36,378 nucleotides of DNA from Fen-1077 sp964462865 (lineage in GTDB: Bacteria; Chloroflexota; Dehalococcoidia; Dehalococcoidales; RBG-16-60-22). The stretch spans positions 1 to 36,378 of the forward strand of contig CAYWZO010000017.1 in the NCBI GenBank assembly GCA_964462865.1. Direction: 5' to 3'. Position 1 is the stretch's first letter, and each line of letters starts with the position of its first letter. Positions 28,236-36,378 of the stretch are shown here, in pieces. Made by a program: the position numbers and the translations under genes. The notes beneath the pieces were generated by a model, which saw only the letters and a program-made list of their open reading frames with translations, did no database searches and was not told where the DNA came from.

Positions 28236-30593
28236 ATGGACAACAAAAGCCTGGAAATGCTGGAATTTCCCCGGATAAAGGAAATACTGGCCAGTTACGC
28301 TTCCTTTTCCGCCAGCCGCGAGCTGGCCGCCGCTCTGGAACCGCAGCAGGACTTGGCGCGAATTTCGTTGCTGCTGCAACAGACCGCCGAGGCCCGCCAG
28401 CTGCTGGCGCTGGACCGGGGCTTTGCCGTCGGGAGTGTGACGGACATCCGCGATAAGGCGAAGCTGGCGGCGCTGGAGGGCATCCTCGACCCTTTGAGCC
28501 TGGTGGAGGTACAGCAGACGCTGGCCGCTCTCCACGAACTGTGCCGCTATCTTAAAAGTGTCGCGGCTGATTTCCCGCTCCTCTGGAATATCGCCGGGGG
28601 TATCGTCGAGCTGCGCCAGATTGAAAAAGATATTGCGGCCTGCCTTGACGCGGCCGGTGAAGTCCTGGACACCGCCTCGCCGGCGCTGGCCGCCATCCGG
28701 CAGCAGTTACGGGAAACGCGCGGACAAATACTGGAGCGGCTGGAGGGCATCATCAGGTCGCCGCGGGGCAGCCGCATCCTCCAGGAAGACGTCATCACCG
28801 AGCGCGAGGGCCGCTACGTTATCCTGGTCAAGGTGGAAAACCGCCACGATATCAAGGGAATCGTCCACGATATCTCCAATACCGGGGCCACGGTCTTCAT
28901 GGAGCCGACGGCCACCGTGGGACTGGGCAATGCTCTACGGGAACTTGTTATCGAGGAAAGGCGCGAGGTGGAAAGAGTCCTGCGACTCTTGAGTGCCGAA
29001 GTGGGTGCCCACAGCGATGATATTATACGTTCTATTGAGCTGGTCGCGGAGATTGACTTGATAATAGCCAAGGCCAGGTACGCCGGCAGGATAAACGCCG
29101 TGGAGCCGGCCATCATCGAGCCGGGTAGCAGGGCGGGTCGGGATATGGCGGGTTTCATCAAGCTTATCCAGGCGCGCCACCCGCTCCTCGGTGATAAAGC
29201 CGTGCCGTTTTCACTGGAGCTGGGGCGGGACTTTTCCGGCCTGGTGATTACCGGCCCCAATACCGGCGGCAAGACGGTAACGCTTAAAACCATCGGCCTG
29301 TTGAGCGTTATGGCCCAGGCCGGTATGCCCATCCCGGCCGCGGCGGAGAGCTGCTTGCCTCTTTTCGACGGCGTTTTTGCCGATATTGGCGACGAGCAGA
29401 GCATCGAGCAGACCCTTTCGACTTTCTCCTGGCACATGGGCAATATCATCCGTATCATCCGGAGCGCCACCGGTAAAAGCCTGGTGCTTCTTGATGAACT
29501 GGGGACAAGCACCGACCCTGCCGAAGGCTCCGCCCTGGCGCGGGCCATATTGCGCTACTTTCTTGCCCGGGGCACGCTCACGGTCGCCACCACCCATTAC
29601 AGCGACCTCAAGGCCTTCGCCCACGCTACCGAAGGACTGGAAAACGCCTCCCTGGAGTTCGACCCCGCCACGCTGGCGCCCACCTACCACCTGACGGTGG
29701 GCCTGCCCGGCGGCAGCAACGCCATGGCCACGGCCGCCCGCCTTGGCCTGCTGCCGGAAATTATTCAGGACGCCAAGGGCATGCTCACGGCGGGCAGCCA
29801 GGAACTGGAGACCCTGCTGGCCAACCTGATGGCGGAAAAACAGAAAATAGCCTCTCTCCAGAAAGAGCTGGCGGCTGAAAGGGACGACTTCGCCCGTCGC
29901 AACGCCGCGCTCGACGGCGAACTCCAGCGGCTCAAGACCGAGGAGAGAAGGGCGATTCAGGAAGCCCGGGACGCCATTGTCCGCGAAGCGGCGGAACTGC
30001 ATAAAGAAATAAGAGAGGCAGCCGCCGTGCTGCGCAGGATGAAGACATCTGCCGGTATCGAAAAAGCCAGAAAGAGCCTGGCCAGAGTACGCGAGCAACT
30101 GGATAAAGATACCTGGCAGACCAGGGTTGCCGCCACGCCTGAAGTGGATACCGGAACTATCAAAATAGGGGACACGGTGCGTATCAGAGAAGCCGGGCTA
30201 ACCGCCACGGTTCTTTCGGTATCGGAGGACACCGGGGAAATCGAGGTCCAATCGGGCCGGACGAAAATGAGGCTCGGCCTGGACAGCGTGGTCAAGGTGA
30301 TGGCACCCCCGGAGGTGGCCGCGCCGGCCGATGTCCGGCCAACCGTGCGGCGGGTCTCAAGAGAATTGGACCTGCGCGGCAAACGTGCCGATGAAGTGGA
30401 ACCGGTTCTGGATATTTATCTCAACGATGCCGTCCGGGCGGACATGCCGGAGGTACGCATCGTCCATGGTATTGCCACCGGCACGGTGCGCAATATCGTG
30501 CGGGAAATACTCGCCGCGCATCCCCTGGTGAAATCCTTCCGTCCCGGGGAGCGCGATGAGGGCGGTGACGGAGCTACCGTTGTCAGACTATAA
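28236..30593 (+). CDS. mutS2: MutS2 ATPase with C-terminal Smr domain
   Basis: 785-residue MutS2, full length for the family. The N-terminal core and clamp (about 1-320) are followed by the ABC-type ATPase, with Walker A GPNTGGKTVTLKT near residue 338 and Walker B VLLDELGTSTDPAEG. Then come a long coiled coil (about 500-620), a KOW-like barrel (IKIGDTVRIREAG) and an Smr domain from about residue 708 (ELDLRGKRADEVEP, VRIVHGIATGTVRNIV). The Smr motif is LDLRG rather than DxH, as in Bacillus MutS2. There MutS2 recognises collided ribosomes and splits them with its ATPase. Here the VLRF1-like gene begins 38 bases before its stop, which supports a ribosome rescue role over mismatch repair. Confidence 0.96.
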   Translation: MDNKSLEMLEFPRIKEILASYASFSASRELAAALEPQQDLARISLLLQQTAEARQLLALDRGFAVGSVTDIRDKAKLAALEGILDPLSLVEVQQTLAALHELCRYLKSVAADFPLLWNIAGGIVELRQIEKDIAACLDAAGEVLDTASPALAAIRQQLRETRGQILERLEGIIRSPRGSRILQEDVITEREGRYVILVKVENRHDIKGIVHDISNTGATVFMEPTATVGLGNALRELVIEERREVERVLRLLSAEVGAHSDDIIRSIELVAEIDLIIAKARYAGRINAVEPAIIEPGSRAGRDMAGFIKLIQARHPLLGDKAVPFSLELGRDFSGLVITGPNTGGKTVTLKTIGLLSVMAQAGMPIPAAAESCLPLFDGVFADIGDEQSIEQTLSTFSWHMGNIIRIIRSATGKSLVLLDELGTSTDPAEGSALARAILRYFLARGTLTVATTHYSDLKAFAHATEGLENASLEFDPATLAPTYHLTVGLPGGSNAMATAARLGLLPEIIQDAKGMLTAGSQELETLLANLMAEKQKIASLQKELAAERDDFARRNAALDGELQRLKTEERRAIQEARDAIVREAAELHKEIREAAAVLRRMKTSAGIEKARKSLARVREQLDKDTWQTRVAATPEVDTGTIKIGDTVRIREAGLTATVLSVSEDTGEIEVQSGRTKMRLGLDSVVKVMAPPEVAAPADVRPTVRRVSRELDLRGKRADEVEPVLDIYLNDAVRADMPEVRIVHGIATGTVRNIVREILAAHPLVKSFRPGERDEGGDGATVVRL

Positions 30594-31329
30594 GCGTAAA
30601 ATACTCAATCGGAAAGCCATGCTGGCTTACCTCGATGACTTGGCCGCGGCGCCGGGAGAAAACGCCCTGTCGGTTTATCTGCCGCCCCGCCTCCCCGCCG
30701 CTGAACTCGAAAATGCCTTGACAGAAGTGCCAGCTGTGCTGGATATTGCCGCTCAACTTTTCAGCCTGGCAACTCGTTCCGAGACGGGTGTCGTTATCAT
30801 CTGGAGTTCCGGGAAGAAATGCCTGATTTCGCCTCCGTTTCCGGTGTCCGGCAGGAATATCGCTCACTTACTGGACGTGGCCGGGCTGCGTGCGCTGCTT
30901 ACCAGGGATTTCCGTGTCGGCCTGGTGCTGGTGCGCCTGGGCGCCTACGCCGTCGGGGTCTGTGCCGGAGAAAAGGTAATCAGCAGCAAAGTGGGCACCG
31001 GCCTGGTACACGGGAGGCATCGACAGGGGGGCTCGTCGGCGCACCGCTTCGAGCGCCACCGCGATAAGCAGATTGAGACCTTCCTCACCCGCGTCTGCCA
31101 GCGCGTCCGCGAGCAGCTGGAACCTCACCTGAAATCGCTCGATTATGTCGTCTACGGCGGCGCCCGCCAGACGATTCTGCTGCTGCAAAAACAATGTCCT
31201 TTACTGCAAAGACTGGAGATACCGGTACTGCCGCCGCTGCTGGATATCCCCGACCCGCGCCAGGCAGTCCTGGAAGCTGCCGTCGCCCGCCTGTGGTCGA
31301 GCACGGTGATGGAGTGGGAAGATGCCTAG
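30556..31329 (+). CDS. eRF1-fold Vms1-like release factor (VLRF1/baeRF branch), peptidyl-tRNA hydrolase candidate
   Basis: 257-residue protein related to the catalytic domain of eRF1 and Vms1/ANKZF1, which cleave peptidyl-tRNA stranded on large ribosomal subunits. The key stretch is HGRHRQGGSSAHRF (152-165), continued by ERHRDKQIE, aligning with HGRGGQSALRFARLR of eRF1. The Gln of GGQ is replaced by Ser, and a Gln (157) lies just before the glycines, a variation also seen among Vms1-type loops. Preceding strands LVLVRLGAYAVGVCAGEKVI and the Rossmann-like YVVYGGARQTILLLQ fit the fold. ATG 30556 has GGGGAG upstream and lies inside mutS2. Fold is well supported, activity inferred. Confidence 0.78.
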   Translation: MRAVTELPLSDYKRKILNRKAMLAYLDDLAAAPGENALSVYLPPRLPAAELENALTEVPAVLDIAAQLFSLATRSETGVVIIWSSGKKCLISPPFPVSGRNIAHLLDVAGLRALLTRDFRVGLVLVRLGAYAVGVCAGEKVISSKVGTGLVHGRHRQGGSSAHRFERHRDKQIETFLTRVCQRVREQLEPHLKSLDYVVYGGARQTILLLQKQCPLLQRLEIPVLPPLLDIPDPRQAVLEAAVARLWSSTVMEWEDA

Positions 31330-32024
31330 ACCGCTTTCATCAGGTTTTTCAATTCACTTATTACCGGCGGCAGCACCTCACGGATGGCCTCGTCAAAGCG
31401 CAGGTGGGCCTGGTGGTCATACGGTGTTTCCCCCTGGTTGATGATGACCAGCTTCGCCCCGGCCTGCAACGCCAGGCGGGGCATCTCCGCCGCCGGGTAG
31501 ACCACCAGGCTGGAGCCGACCACGATGAAAAGGTCGCACCGCTGCGAATGCTCGTAAGATTCCGTCAGGTCTTTGGCCGGCAGCGAGTCGCCGAAGTTCA
31601 CCACCGTCGAGACCAGCCTGCCGCCGCAGAGGGGACACTCACGCTCGCCTTCCATCCTGTCCATCTTGAATTCGCATTTGACGCAGCGTACCTTGGTCAG
31701 GTTGCCGTGCAGCTCCGCCAGCAGCTCCGGCCTGATGCCTGATTTAAGATGCAGGTTGTCCACGTTCTGCGAGATGAGGAAGGCCAGCTTGCCCAGCTTC
31801 TGTAGCTCCAAGATGGCCAGGTGCCCGGAGTTTGGCGTCACGTTGGTCCAGTCCTGCATCGGCGAGGAGAGTCCTTTATCGCGCCGCGTCCACAGCCCGT
31901 CAGGGCCCCGGAAGTCTCTCAAACCGGATTCCGTACTGATGCCGGCGCCGGTGAAGACCACCAGGTAATTTGATGCCAGTATCCACTGCGCCAGGTCGCT
32001 TATTCTCTGGTTTAAGTCTGACAT
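31326..32024 (-). CDS. Sirtuin (NAD-dependent protein deacylase)
   Basis: 232-residue Sir2-family deacylase. TGAGIS (25-30) and the SGLRDFRG loop bind NAD; QNVDNLH (86-92) and the catalytic His106 in ELHGN are present; the zinc ribbon uses Cys114, Cys117, Cys130 and Cys133. VNFGDSLP and VVGSSLVVYPAAEMP complete the Rossmann fold. The Tyr and Arg that mark SIRT5-type desuccinylases are not seen, so deacetylase activity is the default guess. It converges on the VLRF1 gene and their stop codons share the palindrome CTAG. GGAGAG is about nine bases before ATG 32024. Confidence 0.95.
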   Translation of the reverse strand: MSDLNQRISDLAQWILASNYLVVFTGAGISTESGLRDFRGPDGLWTRRDKGLSSPMQDWTNVTPNSGHLAILELQKLGKLAFLISQNVDNLHLKSGIRPELLAELHGNLTKVRCVKCEFKMDRMEGERECPLCGGRLVSTVVNFGDSLPAKDLTESYEHSQRCDLFIVVGSSLVVYPAAEMPRLALQAGAKLVIINQGETPYDHQAHLRFDEAIREVLPPVISELKNLMKAV

Positions 32025-32063
32025 AGCATGGTCTCTCCAAAAAATTTTTAAACTTCCAGATTA

Positions 32064-32092
32064 ATATTATAACCTCTGACGTATCAGGTCAA
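32064..32092 (-). promoter_or_regulatory. Promoter of the sirtuin gene
   Basis: Minus strand TTGACC (32087-32092), 17-base spacer, TAATAT (32064-32069), about 40 bases before ATG 32024. The remainder of the gap to 32176 shows no other signal. Confidence 0.6.
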
Positions 32093-32176
32093 AAGACCGG
32101 ACGCAGGGCATGGGATGTATGAGGGTATTACATCAGAAATGGTCAGGGGACGGGAGGTAGAAGACTTAACATAAAG

Positions 32177-34816
32177 TTATTTCTGGCGCGCTTTCCGTCG
32201 GATGAGTAAAAGCACGCCGATGGCACCGATGCCGATAGCGGCAACGCCCATAATGAGCCAGCGGTTCTGGAGCATCCCCTGCCATCCGGTCGGCTGTGCG
32301 GTAATAGCCGGGGCAATATCAGTGGGGTTTGTTGCTGCCGGGGTCTGATTTTGCAAAATAAGGTCTTCACCGGTTGTTTCCATGTCGGCTGGCCCCGGTG
32401 CCGGGGATTCCGGCGCCGACGGCAAAGCTCTTACGGGACGGGAATAGACGAGGAATTTTACGGTTTTTTCGTTGTTGGCCTTGTCGTTCTCGATAATAGC
32501 ATCATTACCGTCGGCTATGGCTCTGATAGTATGTTCTCCGGACGCGAAAGCTCGCATGAAATTGACCTCAACAGACCCGCCGGGGCTGATTTCGCCGGTT
32601 TCGAGAGACAGCGGCGCGGCGCTATCGATGTAACAGGATAAGAGCGTTTTCGGGGCCGGGCCCTGCCCACGGTTTTTGATAACCACAGTGAAGGCCGCGG
32701 GAGAAAATTCGGCTGGATTTGCGGGTGTCCAGGATATCGAACCGATTAATAAGTCAGGGGCGGGCAGGAAGAGAGTCTTGGTATTGTTGGCTTCATCACT
32801 CTCATTAATGTCGCCGGTTTCATCCAGAACGGCGGTAAAAACAAGTGAACCCTGCGGTGATATCCAGGGAAAAGACCTGGTAACCGTAGATCCGGGCTCG
32901 ATATCTTCAATGAGGTGCCGGCCCATAAACACCTTATTCACGTAGTAAGAGATATAGGTGCTGCCGGCTTTCAGGTCGCCGCGGTTTTTCACTGTAACGT
33001 CGAAGGTTACCGTATCACCGGCGGCCGGTATTTCCGGCGACCACCTGATGGCCTGGACAACCAGGTCGGAGGCATAAACCGAGAAGGAAATCTGTTTCTC
33101 GTTATTCGATTCATCGCTCTCGGCAACATTATTGTTGCTGTCCAGCAATACCCTGACATTATACGCGTCTTTGAAGGCCAGTCCTTCCAGAGGCAGAGTG
33201 ACAGCTCTGGTAAGAACGGCGCCGGCTTCGAGCTCATCAACATAGACCGAGTCAACCGGGCTGTCATCGATGTAGATGAGGGCATATGAAGGTGCGGCCC
33301 GGCCGGTGCCCTGGTTTTTCATCTCCAAGGTTAAAGTTATGGTTTCCCCTATCACAGGCTTGGTTGGGTAGCAGGTAATTGCCACCGGGGCGAGGTCAGC
33401 GGTGGGTGTTACCCGTGCGGAGGTGATTGTTTTCGTCAGGGTGTTATTGGACTCGTTGCTCTCTTTAACCACGTTATCTTGATCGATTGCTGCCTTAATG
33501 GTGTGAGATTCGTATAAGGTCGTCCACATGAAAGTCAACGTTGTGGTGCCGTTGACCGACAGTTCCGGAATATTCGAGATATACTGGTAGATGGTATCGA
33601 TGCCGAATTTCAACTCCGTGGCTTCAGAATCGCATTTCCCCTGGTTTTTAACGGTAATTGTGGTGGTCACCAGGCCGTATAGCGACGGACTCGAAGGTGT
33701 CCAGGTGATGTCCTGGATAATCAGGTCAGGGAAGACCTGCGGGTAGGAGGCTGTCAGGCTGTTGTTGGTCTCGTCGCTTTCTTCGACGAGGTTGGCGGCA
33801 TCGACGATGAATTTAAAGGTATGCAGACCGCTTTCGGCGAACCACTGGAAGGTTGCGTTGTTTGTTGTCTCGCCGGCATTTAAAAAGCCCAGGAATACTA
33901 TTTCCTGGAAAGTATCATCGCGAAAATATGACAGGCTGAACGGCTCCGCCCGGCCGCTGCCCTGGTTTTTCACGTCGATCGTCATGGTGATGTTGTCACC
34001 CACCCCCGCCGGACTTTCAGGTGAAAAATTAATCGCAGCCACAGTAAGGTCGGGTAGCGCGGTGGCGCAGGTTGCGTCCGACGCATTGTTGGTTTCATCG
34101 CTCTCGGTGACCTGCGATAGTACATCAACGGCCGCCCGGATGTTGTGGACGCCCAGGGTGGCCGTCCAGAGATAAGTTTCGTTGACACTGGCGCCGGCTT
34201 CTATCCCGGAAATGGTACGGTACCCCCGGGGACTTCCATCTATGGAAAAATCGATATGTGAGACGCCGGCTTTTTTATCGCCACGGTTGATAATCGTCAC
34301 GGTGAAGGTGACTTTATCTCCCAAGGACGGGCTTACCGGTTCCCAGGTAATGGCATCGACCGCCAGGTCGGGGGCGATAACGGAAAAGGCGTGTGATTTA
34401 TCATTATTTATTTCGATAGATTCGGCAATACGGTTGTCGCCGTCGATAATTGCCCGGAAAATGTGCGGCCCCGCCAGGGCCTTCCAGGTGCAGGTCTTTA
34501 CGGCGAGGGCACCGGCTCCAATCGGTTCTACCGCGCTGGTGGCCAGGTGGTCTTCATCGATAAAACAGTCGAGCCGGGATGCTTCGGCCCGGCTATCTCC
34601 CTGGTTTTTAACCGTGACGGTAAAGGTTATGGTATTCCCGATCGACGGCGCTTCCGGCGATAGTACCAGCGATTCAATGATGAGGTCGGGTTCAGCAGCG
34701 GCGGCGACAGGTGTTGTGGATACCGCACCGTGTAACCAGGCGGGCGCGGAAAGACCTGTGAGCAGGCACAGGAACACCAGCGCGCCGGATATTACCCGGC
34801 GTTTAAAGTCGCTCAT
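32177..34816 (-). CDS. Secreted CARDB-repeat surface protein with C-terminal membrane anchor
   Basis: 879-residue exported protein. A signal peptide (RRVISGALVFLCLLTGLSA) is followed by seven CARDB repeats of about 100-115 residues. Each begins PDLxIxxIxxxPxxPxxGD, has a VKNQGxxxA strand and ends with a calcium-binding-like motif: ESIEINN, ESDETNN (twice), ESNESNN, ESDESNN, ESDEANN and ENDKANN. A Pro/Ala/Thr-rich linker then leads to one helix (WLIMGVAAIGIGAIGVLLLI) and basic RRKARQK, the layout of a membrane-anchored surface protein. CARDB domains are adhesive or scaffolding Ig-like folds. ATG 34816 is chosen for GAAGG upstream and the proper signal peptide. Binding partner unknown. Confidence 0.92.
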   Translation of the reverse strand: MSDFKRRVISGALVFLCLLTGLSAPAWLHGAVSTTPVAAAAEPDLIIESLVLSPEAPSIGNTITFTVTVKNQGDSRAEASRLDCFIDEDHLATSAVEPIGAGALAVKTCTWKALAGPHIFRAIIDGDNRIAESIEINNDKSHAFSVIAPDLAVDAITWEPVSPSLGDKVTFTVTIINRGDKKAGVSHIDFSIDGSPRGYRTISGIEAGASVNETYLWTATLGVHNIRAAVDVLSQVTESDETNNASDATCATALPDLTVAAINFSPESPAGVGDNITMTIDVKNQGSGRAEPFSLSYFRDDTFQEIVFLGFLNAGETTNNATFQWFAESGLHTFKFIVDAANLVEESDETNNSLTASYPQVFPDLIIQDITWTPSSPSLYGLVTTTITVKNQGKCDSEATELKFGIDTIYQYISNIPELSVNGTTTLTFMWTTLYESHTIKAAIDQDNVVKESNESNNTLTKTITSARVTPTADLAPVAITCYPTKPVIGETITLTLEMKNQGTGRAAPSYALIYIDDSPVDSVYVDELEAGAVLTRAVTLPLEGLAFKDAYNVRVLLDSNNNVAESDESNNEKQISFSVYASDLVVQAIRWSPEIPAAGDTVTFDVTVKNRGDLKAGSTYISYYVNKVFMGRHLIEDIEPGSTVTRSFPWISPQGSLVFTAVLDETGDINESDEANNTKTLFLPAPDLLIGSISWTPANPAEFSPAAFTVVIKNRGQGPAPKTLLSCYIDSAAPLSLETGEISPGGSVEVNFMRAFASGEHTIRAIADGNDAIIENDKANNEKTVKFLVYSRPVRALPSAPESPAPGPADMETTGEDLILQNQTPAATNPTDIAPAITAQPTGWQGMLQNRWLIMGVAAIGIGAIGVLLLIRRKARQK

Positions 34817-34948
34817 GGATTTAACCTTCACGTGTCGGCTGTTTACAGAATAGCCGGTTAGGCACGCCACCGATTGGGTTTTAGCTTTGGTTTGGGTATA
34901 GTGCTATCACCCATTTTATCGGGTACGGGCGGGGTGTTTTCAGGACGG

Positions 34949-36139
34949 TTAAAGGACGCCTTCATCGGCGAGCCGGGCTATTTCTTCCTCCGTATACCCG
35001 AGCATTTCCGATAAAACCGCTTGATTGTCCTGTCCGAGGAATGGAGCGGGGTAATCTATTTTACCGGGAGTCTTGGAAAGCTTGAAGATAGAGCCGGGTA
35101 CCTTGACCTTTCCCGATATTATCTGCTCGACTTCGATGATGGCGTTGCGGCTTAGAAGCTGCGGGTCGTTGCAGACCTCCTCGAAGGTGGGAAGTTTGGA
35201 GCAGGGCACGTCGGCTTGCTTGAGCAAATTCATAATTTCTTCAGTGGTTTTGTTTTTCGTCCACTCAATGATGACTTCGTCAATTTCATCCCGGTACTTG
35301 TAGCGCTCGTTCTGGTTGGCGCAGAGCGGGGTATCCAGCAGTTCCTGCCGTCCCATGACCGTGTAAAGCCTTTTTAGCTGGTCAAGGACGCCGGCCATGA
35401 TAAAGACCCTCCCGTCTCTGGTGGGAAAAAGGTTGCACGGTATCATGGCCGCATGCCGGTTGCCCAGCCGGGGCGGATTGACGCCATTCAGGAAATAGTA
35501 GGGGGCGAACTCTATGGAGGTCAGGAGCCAGATGCTCTCCTGCATGGAGATATCTATGACCTGGCCCTCGCCGGTTTTCATCCGGTGGAGCAGGGCGGCC
35601 ACGATGGAAAAGGCGGTGAAGAAACCCGAAGTGTAATCGGCGATGGATACGCCGCAACGGATGGGATTGTCCGGAAAGCCCGTAACTACGGTCATGCCTC
35701 CCATGGCTTGAGCGACCGGATCAAACCCGGGATAGTCCCGTAAAGGTCCCGTCTGTCCGTAAGCGGAAATCGAGGCGTATATCAGTCCGGGGTTCAGCTG
35801 GCAGAGTTCTTTACTGCCCAGGCCGAGCTTGTCCATGGTCCCCGGGCTGAAGTTCTCGAGGAGGACGTCAACCTTTTTCACCAGTTCTTTGCAGATGTTC
35901 AGGCCTTTCTCGGTCCTTAAATTAAGCGTGAGGCTCTTTTTCCCGCGGTTCAGGATGATAAAAGGGCCGCCCTCCATGCCCTCGGTGTGCGGCACGTCGT
36001 TTCTGATTAAATCACCCGCACCGGGTCTTTCAATTTTAATAACCTCGGCTCCCAGGTCTTTGAGCAGTAGTGAACAGAATGGCCCGGAATATACCTGGGT
36101 CAAATCCAGAACTTTAATTCCTTCTAATACGCTGGCCAT
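34949..36139 (-). CDS. CaiB/BaiF family (class III) CoA transferase
   Basis: 396-residue CoA transferase of family III, which moves CoA between carboxylic acids through a covalent Asp intermediate. The N-terminal YSGPFCSLLLKDLGAEVIKI and NRGKKSLTLNL, and the central ISAYGQTGPLRDYPGFDPVA with the probable catalytic Asp in GFDPVAQA, match formyl-CoA and succinyl-CoA transferases. TSGFFTAFSIVAALLHRMKTG follows. The C-terminus carries the interlocked-dimer tail. Substrate cannot be told from sequence; no acyl-CoA dehydrogenase or ligase is adjacent. GAGGAGG precedes ATG 36139. Confidence 0.93.
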   Translation of the reverse strand: MASVLEGIKVLDLTQVYSGPFCSLLLKDLGAEVIKIERPGAGDLIRNDVPHTEGMEGGPFIILNRGKKSLTLNLRTEKGLNICKELVKKVDVLLENFSPGTMDKLGLGSKELCQLNPGLIYASISAYGQTGPLRDYPGFDPVAQAMGGMTVVTGFPDNPIRCGVSIADYTSGFFTAFSIVAALLHRMKTGEGQVIDISMQESIWLLTSIEFAPYYFLNGVNPPRLGNRHAAMIPCNLFPTRDGRVFIMAGVLDQLKRLYTVMGRQELLDTPLCANQNERYKYRDEIDEVIIEWTKNKTTEEIMNLLKQADVPCSKLPTFEEVCNDPQLLSRNAIIEVEQIISGKVKVPGSIFKLSKTPGKIDYPAPFLGQDNQAVLSEMLGYTEEEIARLADEGVL

Positions 36140-36237
36140 AATGCCTCCTCAAGTTTTTCCGGGCTCTTCCGGTAGCGTTAACCCCCCGGCGGCCTGCCCC
36201 CGAAAGTAAAAAAACCGGTGGACTGTGTGACCATTTG

Positions 36238-36267
36238 ATTATAGTCTATCCGGGAAGCCTCAATCAA
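36238..36267 (-). promoter_or_regulatory. Promoter of the CaiB-type CoA transferase gene
   Basis: Minus strand TTGATT (36262-36267), 18-base spacer, TATAAT (36238-36243), about 100 bases before ATG 36139. The leader between them holds a GC-rich stretch and the GAGGAGG ribosome site, with no recognised riboswitch. Confidence 0.65.
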
Positions 36268-36328
36268 ATAAAAAGGCCGGGATTTGCGAATGACAGAGCA
36301 GGGGATAGAGCAGCCGGGATAAAATAGA

Positions 36329-36378
36329 TGGTGGGCCACTCTGGACTCGAACCAGAGACCCCAGTCTTATCAGGACTG
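36329..36378 (-). tRNA. tRNA-Ile (GAT), 3' part
   Basis: The window edge cuts a tRNA gene on the minus strand. Visible are the anticodon stem CAGTC/GACTG with loop CTGATAA (anticodon GAT), variable loop, T-arm TCTGG-TTCGAGT-CCAGA, acceptor 3' strand GTGGCCC, discriminator A and an encoded CCA. The 5' half lies beyond 36378. The GAT anticodon gives isoleucine. Confidence 0.92.

Noticed and set aside
29211..30098. 295-codon antisense open frame inside mutS2
   Set aside because: Explained by GC-rich codon usage of mutS2 on the other strand; no ribosome site or recognisable domain.
32177..34816. Seven DNA repeats as a CRISPR-like or satellite array
   Set aside because: The periodicity is at protein level (CARDB domains) with divergent DNA; spacing is over 300 bases.
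36140..36378. Integration site at the tRNA-Ile gene
   Set aside because: No integrase, no direct repeat of the tRNA 3' end elsewhere in the window, and neighbouring genes look chromosomal.

Overview
The window looks like a chromosomal stretch of a bacterium with mid-to-high GC content by eye. It is most likely an uncultured Chloroflexota of the Dehalococcoidia type. That placement is an inference from the gene mix (rpsP-khpA pair, CARDB surface protein, stand-alone URO-D-family protein, CaiB-type CoA transferase, feoAB behind a DtxR regulator, lipoprotein-type TlpA with CcdA), not from a marker phylogeny. Coding density is high and there is no phage, integrase, CRISPR array or rRNA. A partial tRNA-Ile(GAT) lies at the right edge.

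Layout. 1-1069: the end of an ATP synthase operon (atpD 3' part, atpC). 1121-1655: a compact unit in which a GIY-YIG nuclease gene sits inside nested inverted repeats and next to a palindromic repeat element; a relative of that element lies at 23679-23789. 1666-2838 (minus): GrpB-family protein, khpA and rpsP. 2975-6419 (plus): endonuclease V, prfB with an intact programmed +1 frameshift, a secreted HExxH metallopeptidase and a Nudix hydrolase. 6977-8739: an SDR dehydrogenase translationally coupled to a steroid 5-alpha-reductase-like membrane enzyme. 8757-11331 (minus): a ccdA-tlpA thiol-redox operon with a small Cys protein, bioY, and a small coiled-coil/CxxC protein behind a consensus promoter. 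11450-18042 (minus): a MacAB-type efflux set (permease, ATPase, lipoprotein adaptor), its likely sensor kinase/OmpR regulator pair, and a secreted helical protein that shares a peptide module with the adaptor.

18209-20926 (plus): dtxR-feoA-feoB, with a strong promoter whose -10 is embedded in a metal-repressor palindrome. 21063-23660: URO-D-family protein and a ketol-acid reductoisomerase of the long, fungal/Bacteroidota-like type. 23864-26230: riboflavin operon ribE-ribBA-ribH. 26290-26541 (minus): stand-alone EF-Tu domain-2-like protein. 26843-31329 (plus): MATE transporter, mutS2 and an eRF1-fold (VLRF1/Vms1-like) release factor whose start lies inside mutS2. 31326-36139 (minus): sirtuin, a seven-repeat CARDB surface protein and a CaiB/BaiF CoA transferase.

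The most interesting lead is the mutS2-VLRF1 overlap. MutS2 is known in Bacillus to split collided ribosomes, and a Vms1-like enzyme would be expected to cut the stranded peptidyl-tRNA, so the two genes together look like a two-step ribosome rescue cassette. Other leads are the GIY-YIG/inverted-repeat unit, the SDR/5-alpha-reductase pair, the peptide module shared by the efflux adaptor and the secreted protein (with similar 11-bp direct repeats at two promoters of the cluster), and several promoters placed so that transcripts would be leaderless.
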